From Gemmatimonadota bacterium (GTDB lineage Bacteria > Gemmatimonadota > Gemmatimonadetes > Gemmatimonadales > Gemmatimonadaceae): a stretch of 43,316 bases of DNA. The number at the start of each line of letters is the position of its first letter. The stretch's first letter is position 1. The position numbers and the translations under genes are program-made. The stretch is taken from assembly GCA_016871915.1 (NCBI GenBank), contig VHBP01000018.1, positions 1 to 43,316 of the forward strand, written 5' to 3'. Shown here in pieces: positions 39,615 to 43,316 of the stretch. The notes beneath the pieces were generated by a model, which saw only the letters and a list, made by a program, of their open reading frames with translations, was not told where the DNA came from and ran no database searches.

Positions 39615-41528
39615 ATGACACGACACCTTTCGGCGCGCGCGGCGCGCTGGGTCACCCGATCGCTCTGCGGTGCGATCACCGTGCTGCCTACGACGCTCGC
39701 CGCCCAGACCGACTTTTACAACACCGATCGTGGGCGCCCGCTCCGCGTCGAGGACGCGCTCGTCGTCGAACGACGCGCCTTCGAGCTGCAGGCAGCGCCC
39801 TTCACCTGGGAGCGCGTGCGCCGTGGCGCCTCACACCTCGCGGTCGCCCCGGAGTTCGCGTGGGGGGTGCTCCCTCGTACGCAGATCGAACTCGCGCTCC
39901 CGATGCTCCGTACGGATGAAGGCGTCGGGACCACGCCGACCATCGGGCTCGGTGGGGTGGAGCTCGAACTCCTCCACCAGCTCAACGCCGAGACCACACG
40001 GTGGCCGGCGCTCGCGCTGGGCGCGGGGGCGCATCTCCCGGTGGGTGGGATGGCGCCCTCACGCACCCTCACCTCGGTGCGTGGGCTCGCGACGCGCACC
40101 CTCGGCTGGGGCCGCGTGCATCTCAATGCGACCATGGGCCTCGGCGACGATCTCCCGGTGAACGATCCCGGTGCATCGGAGGCCGCGCGCTGGGAGGCCG
40201 GTGTGGCCGTCGATCACACCTTCTTCTTCCGGTCACTACTCGTCGGGGCGGATCTTGTCGCGCGGCGTGGACAGTTCGCCGATGCGGCGACTCAGTGGCA
40301 GGCCGGCGTCGGGCTCCGGCAGCAGGTCACGCCGCGCCTCGCCTTCGATGCGGGGCTCCGACGCCGCGTCTCCGCTGGCGAGGCGGGGTGGACCTTCACC
40401 ACGGGGGCGGCCTACGCCTTCGCGAAGCCCTGGCGTCCTGCCGCGACCGCGCCGGCGCGACCCGCTGTCGTGCGATCGGTGCGCGGGAGCGGGCTCGCGA
40501 CGAGCGCCCCGCAGTGGTCGACGGTGCAGGATCAGTTCTATCAGCAGGCGGAGCACAACTTCGTCTTCCGACGCATGTATCCCGGCGCCGATCGACTCTT
40601 CAACGCCTTCGACTTCGGTCATGCGGTGCTCTACGAGACGCTCTGGACGCAGCCCGATGCGGCGGAGCGTCTGCTCGAAGGACCGGTCTATACGCAGCTG
40701 ACCACCGAGGTGCTCTCCGCACCGCCGCGGCTCCCCCTCGCCGAGGACGCGATCGAGCCCCTCTATGCGCGACTCGCGCCCGAAGCGAAGGCGATGTTCG
40801 AGTGGGCGCACATCCTGCATCGTCAGGTCTACGACATCCTCGCCGACGAACGCCTCTCGGAGGCCGCGAAGGACGCCGAGCTCCAGCGGCTCACGGCGTA
40901 CTATCGCTCCCGTCCCGATCTCGCCTTCAGCGCGCTCCCGAAGAACATGGCACTGATGCAGGAGATGCCGTACTCTCTTGCCTTCCGGCAGCGCTATCCC
41001 AAGTTCAACGGGCTGATCTGGGCCTATCACTGGTTGCAGGTCGGGATCTACGAACCGCTCGTCGTCGGACAGACGCCGGCGGAGCGGCAGGCGGGGGTCG
41101 CGGCGGCGGTCGCACGTTTCAAGCAGATGATCCCCGGAGCCCCCGAGAACTATCCCGGGATGATGCCGATGACGGCGGCGATCGCGCCCACCTTCTCGTC
41201 GAAGTGGCCCACCTTCGCGATCATCTTCGACAACCTGCATTCGCTGCACGATGTGATCTCCGACATCCTCGCGAATCCGGCGGTGCCACGCGGGGAGAAG
41301 CGCGCGCTGATCCTCGAGGCGGTGGATGCCTATCGCGATGACACCACGCAGATCATGACCATCGAGGGGTGGAAGAAGATGTCGCTCACGATGGGGCTCG
41401 AGAATCAGGGCGGGCCCGTCGTCGGGTTCCTCCCGGCGCTCCCGACCCAGACGATGCCACGTGGGATGGTGATGCGGTATGACAGGGACGGGAATCCGAT
41501 CGATGATCATCATCACCACGAACCGTGA
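39615..41528 (+). CDS. Outer-membrane beta-barrel fused to a novel helical domain with His-rich tail
   Basis: A 637-residue exported protein. The signal peptide spans about residues 1-30 (ending TTLAAQ). Residues about 45-270 are strand-rich with alternating polarity (ERRAFELQAAPFTWERV, LPRTQIELALPML, YAFAKPW), as in the outer-membrane transporter or phenol-degradation MetA-type barrel families. A Pro/Ala linker (about 275-300) leads to an alpha-helical region (about 305-600) with aromatic and His-rich features: QQAEHNFVFRRMYPGADRLFNAFDFGHAVLYETLW, FEWAHILHRQVYDIL and FNGLIWAYHWLQ. The protein closes with DDHHHHEP. I do not recognise the helical domain. The ATG at 39615 is chosen because it gives the signal peptide. 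Proximity to the His-rich secreted protein suggests metal handling, but that is inference. Confidence 0.8.
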   Translation: MTRHLSARAARWVTRSLCGAITVLPTTLAAQTDFYNTDRGRPLRVEDALVVERRAFELQAAPFTWERVRRGASHLAVAPEFAWGVLPRTQIELALPMLRTDEGVGTTPTIGLGGVELELLHQLNAETTRWPALALGAGAHLPVGGMAPSRTLTSVRGLATRTLGWGRVHLNATMGLGDDLPVNDPGASEAARWEAGVAVDHTFFFRSLLVGADLVARRGQFADAATQWQAGVGLRQQVTPRLAFDAGLRRRVSAGEAGWTFTTGAAYAFAKPWRPAATAPARPAVVRSVRGSGLATSAPQWSTVQDQFYQQAEHNFVFRRMYPGADRLFNAFDFGHAVLYETLWTQPDAAERLLEGPVYTQLTTEVLSAPPRLPLAEDAIEPLYARLAPEAKAMFEWAHILHRQVYDILADERLSEAAKDAELQRLTAYYRSRPDLAFSALPKNMALMQEMPYSLAFRQRYPKFNGLIWAYHWLQVGIYEPLVVGQTPAERQAGVAAAVARFKQMIPGAPENYPGMMPMTAAIAPTFSSKWPTFAIIFDNLHSLHDVISDILANPAVPRGEKRALILEAVDAYRDDTTQIMTIEGWKKMSLTMGLENQGGPVVGFLPALPTQTMPRGMVMRYDRDGNPIDDHHHHEP

Positions 41529-41570
41529 TGGATCGCTGGCCGACCCCTGGCGCGGGCGTTCCCATCCTCG

Positions 41571-42566
41571 TCACGCAGCGCACCGTGGTGTCACCTCTGT
41601 GGCGCAGTGTACCCAGACGAGGCGTGCGAGATCGGCGATGAGCCGTTGCGCGGTCACTCGATCGGGGATGGCACGGGTCAGGATCACGAGCACGAGTGGG
41701 GCCCGGTCGCGGGGGTAGATGATCGCCGCGTCGTGCGTCGTCGCGGTGATCCACCCCGTCTTGTGTGCGACGGGGACGCCCGCTGGGAGTCCCGCTGGGA
41801 TCTCGTCGTTGAACTCCTGCCGGAGCAGGGTCGCGCGCATCGCGGCGGTGGCCCACGCTGAGGCGTCGTCACCTCGCTCGATGGCGGTGAGGAGCCGGCC
41901 GAGTCCGCGGGCGGTCGTGACGTTGTTGCGACCCGCCTCGAAGGCCTTCTGGTCCTCGACCCCGCGTCGTACCACGATGCCCTCGCCACCGAGCGCGCGT
42001 GCGGTCGCGGTGATCCGCGTCGGGTCGAGGCGTTCGATCAGGACGTTGGTCGCGAGGTTGCTCGAGCGGACGATCATCCGCTCGGTGAGTTCGCGATAGG
42101 TGACCGGCGCGCCGATGCGATCGTAGAGCGCTGGATCGGAATCGCCGTCGCGCGAGAGTCGATAGGGGGACCCATCGATGATCGAAGCGAAGGTGTTCAC
42201 GAGCGGGATCCGATCGTCGAGCGTGACCGCGGCGGTGTCGACCTGACGCATCAGCTCGACCATCACCGGCACCTTCATCGTGCTCGCGGCATGGAAGGTG
42301 ACGGTGTCGTCGATGCCGAGGGTCTCGTGGGTGGCGAGGTCATGCAAATAGAGACCGACCTGTGCGCCCGGGACCTCGGCGATGCGCGCGAGGAGTCGCG
42401 TGCGCAGTGCCAAGGGTACAGGCGATGATCTGCCCGTGGCGGCGCTCACGGGGGCGCGTACGGGGGCTGCCGTGGGAGGGGCGACGGCCGGTGAGGCCTG
42501 CGTCCCGCCCGTCGTCACGCATGCGGCGCCGACGAGGGCGATCAGGGGTGGCACAAGGCGCTTCAT
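41571..42566 (-). CDS. Class A beta-lactamase-like serine hydrolase, lipoprotein
   Basis: A 331-residue predicted lipoprotein (MKRLVPPLIALVGAAC, Cys16) followed by an Ala/Pro linker and a penicillin-binding-fold domain. The motifs are Ser95-x-x-Lys98 in ASTMK, SSN at 168-170, Glu204 in RRGVEDQKAFEAGRNNVTT (possible deacylation Glu) and KTG at 269-271. This pattern matches class A beta-lactamases and the related beta-lactamase-2 family; the lipoprotein form and the neighbouring lytic transglycosylase suggest either antibiotic resistance or a peptidoglycan-related role. Nothing in the context indicates mobility. Its ATG (42566) is 3 bases from the divergent ATG of the transglycosylase gene. Confidence 0.9.
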   Translation of the reverse strand: MKRLVPPLIALVGAACVTTGGTQASPAVAPPTAAPVRAPVSAATGRSSPVPLALRTRLLARIAEVPGAQVGLYLHDLATHETLGIDDTVTFHAASTMKVPVMVELMRQVDTAAVTLDDRIPLVNTFASIIDGSPYRLSRDGDSDPALYDRIGAPVTYRELTERMIVRSSNLATNVLIERLDPTRITATARALGGEGIVVRRGVEDQKAFEAGRNNVTTARGLGRLLTAIERGDDASAWATAAMRATLLRQEFNDEIPAGLPAGVPVAHKTGWITATTHDAAIIYPRDRAPLVLVILTRAIPDRVTAQRLIADLARLVWVHCATEVTPRCAA

Positions 42567-42569
42567 CCG

Positions 42570-43316
42570 ATGAACTTACTATCGGTGACCCGACTTCTCC
42601 TTTGCACGGCCCTTCTGCTGTCCGCCGGGTGCGGTCGTTCCGGCCTGCGTCCCGGCAGTCCGATGCCGCTTCCGGAACGCGCGAAGGTCGGCGTCCCGAC
42701 GGTGATCGACGCCCCTGTGCCCGAGGGCGCAGGGGCACGGACCGATGGCGGGCCGACGCTATTCGTCGAGGCTGACCCCGTCATCGTCACGGGCAGCGAT
42801 CTCGGCTCGGAACCAGCGGCCTCAAAGGTCGTTCCCGCTGGGGCCGATTCGCCGCTGGTCGCGACACCCGTGTGGGATATCGACGTCGCCTCGTACGAGG
42901 CGCAGGACCGCGTCGCCTACTTCGTCGGGCGTTTCAGTGGTCCGGCGCGGGGCTCCTTGCAACGGGCGCTCACACGGCAGAGCCGCTATGCGGAGATGAT
43001 CACCTCCAAGCTTCGGGCAGGCGGCTTGCCTGAGGACATGCTCTATCTGGCGCTCATCGAGAGCGGGTATGACGTCCATGCGTATTCCCGTGCGGCTGCC
43101 GTAGGGATGTGGCAGTTCATGACGACGACGGCGCGCGGGGTCGGGCTGCGTGTCGACTGGTGGGTCGATGAGCGACGTGATCCGGTCCGTTCGACGGATG
43201 CCGCGATCCGGTTCCTCAACGAACTCACGGAGACGTTCGGGTCGGTCTACCTCGCCGCGGCGGCGTACAACGGCGGACCGGGACGGGTCTCCCGGGGGCT
43301 GGCCCAGCATGCGACC
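42570..43316 (+). CDS. MltD-like lytic transglycosylase lipoprotein (3' end beyond window)
   Basis: The first 249 residues of a periplasmic murein lytic transglycosylase. The lipoprotein signal is MNLLSVTRLLLCTALLLSAGC (lipobox LSAGC). A linker of about 75 residues follows. The SLT domain starts about 110 with IDVASYEAQDRVAYFVGRF and includes ALIESGYDVHAYSRAAAVGMWQFM (catalytic Glu164) and AAAAYNGGPGRV. The reading frame is open to the window edge; LysM domains, common in MltD, would lie beyond. A GTG five codons downstream is an alternative start. It is divergent from the beta-lactamase-like gene with 3 bases between the two ATGs. Confidence 0.93.
   Translation, partial: MNLLSVTRLLLCTALLLSAGCGRSGLRPGSPMPLPERAKVGVPTVIDAPVPEGAGARTDGGPTLFVEADPVIVTGSDLGSEPAASKVVPAGADSPLVATPVWDIDVASYEAQDRVAYFVGRFSGPARGSLQRALTRQSRYAEMITSKLRAGGLPEDMLYLALIESGYDVHAYSRAAAVGMWQFMTTTARGVGLRVDWWVDERRDPVRSTDAAIRFLNELTETFGSVYLAAAAYNGGPGRVSRGLAQHAT

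Noticed and set aside
41571-42566. Acquired antibiotic-resistance gene
   Set aside because: Although the fold is class A beta-lactamase-like, composition matches its neighbours, there is no mobile context, and a chromosomal lipoprotein next to a lytic transglycosylase fits a native envelope role equally well.

Overview
The window is G+C-rich chromosomal DNA (about two thirds G+C by eye), densely coding on both strands, from a Gram-negative, diderm bacterium. It encodes a TonB-dependent receptor, an outer-membrane porin, several lipoproteins with clear lipoboxes, a periplasmic HtrA protease and a lytic transglycosylase. Gene content, codon style and TAnnTTT(G/C) promoter-like elements lying almost on the start codons suggest the FCB group. 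Gemmatimonadota is my best guess, but this is inference from style and not a database match. No insertion sequence, prophage, integrase or CRISPR array is visible. No gene-free stretch exceeds about 165 bases.

Layout. 1-3.8 kb: htrA (cut by the window edge) and dnaK on the minus strand, divergent from a rhomboid protease. 3.8-9.0 kb: a phosphate operon (DUF47/PhoU-like protein, PiT transporter, polyphosphate kinase, OprO/P-type porin). 9.0-11.3 kb: ppx with a translationally coupled lipoprotein gene, convergent to that operon. 11.3-16 kb: a large TonB-dependent receptor followed by a fibronectin-III/beta-helix lipoprotein. 16.1-19.2 kb: udk-phoB-phoR. 19.2-24.5 kb: a nucleotide-scavenging operon (double-module secreted nucleotidase, an 80-residue protein, adenosine deaminase, purine nucleoside phosphorylase). 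24.4-29.7 kb: an RCK potassium channel with an odd selectivity filter, an M48 metalloprotease lipoprotein, a SpoU methyltransferase, a prepilin peptidase, an HExxH lipoprotein and a SET-domain methyltransferase coupled to lon. 32.2-36.3 kb: the conserved translation cluster ffh-rpsP-rimM-trmD-rplS-rnhB. 36.3-43.3 kb: an ion/citrate-type permease, a GH18-like protein, tRNA-Lys, a His-rich secreted peptide, a beta-barrel/helical fusion, a class A beta-lactamase-like hydrolase and a MltD-like transglycosylase (cut by the window edge).

The main theme is phosphorus. Genes for sensing (PhoR/PhoB), uptake (PiT, DUF47, porin, probably the TonB receptor), storage and mobilisation (Ppk, Ppx) and scavenging (nucleotidase plus purine salvage) sit within about 20 kb. 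Four of these transcription units carry upstream direct repeats of 7-4-7 architecture, 11-bp period and NNGTNAC-like half-sites, which resemble Pho boxes. Upstream of the beta-helix lipoprotein there is a four-half-site array. I propose that the TonB receptor plus beta-helix lipoprotein form a Pho-regulated uptake system for a still unknown phosphorus source. Other notable points are two heptanucleotide repeat arrays in the spacers of the translation region, one built as a 63-bp inverted array, and a recurrent TAnnTTT(G/C) element implying leaderless or nearly leaderless transcripts.
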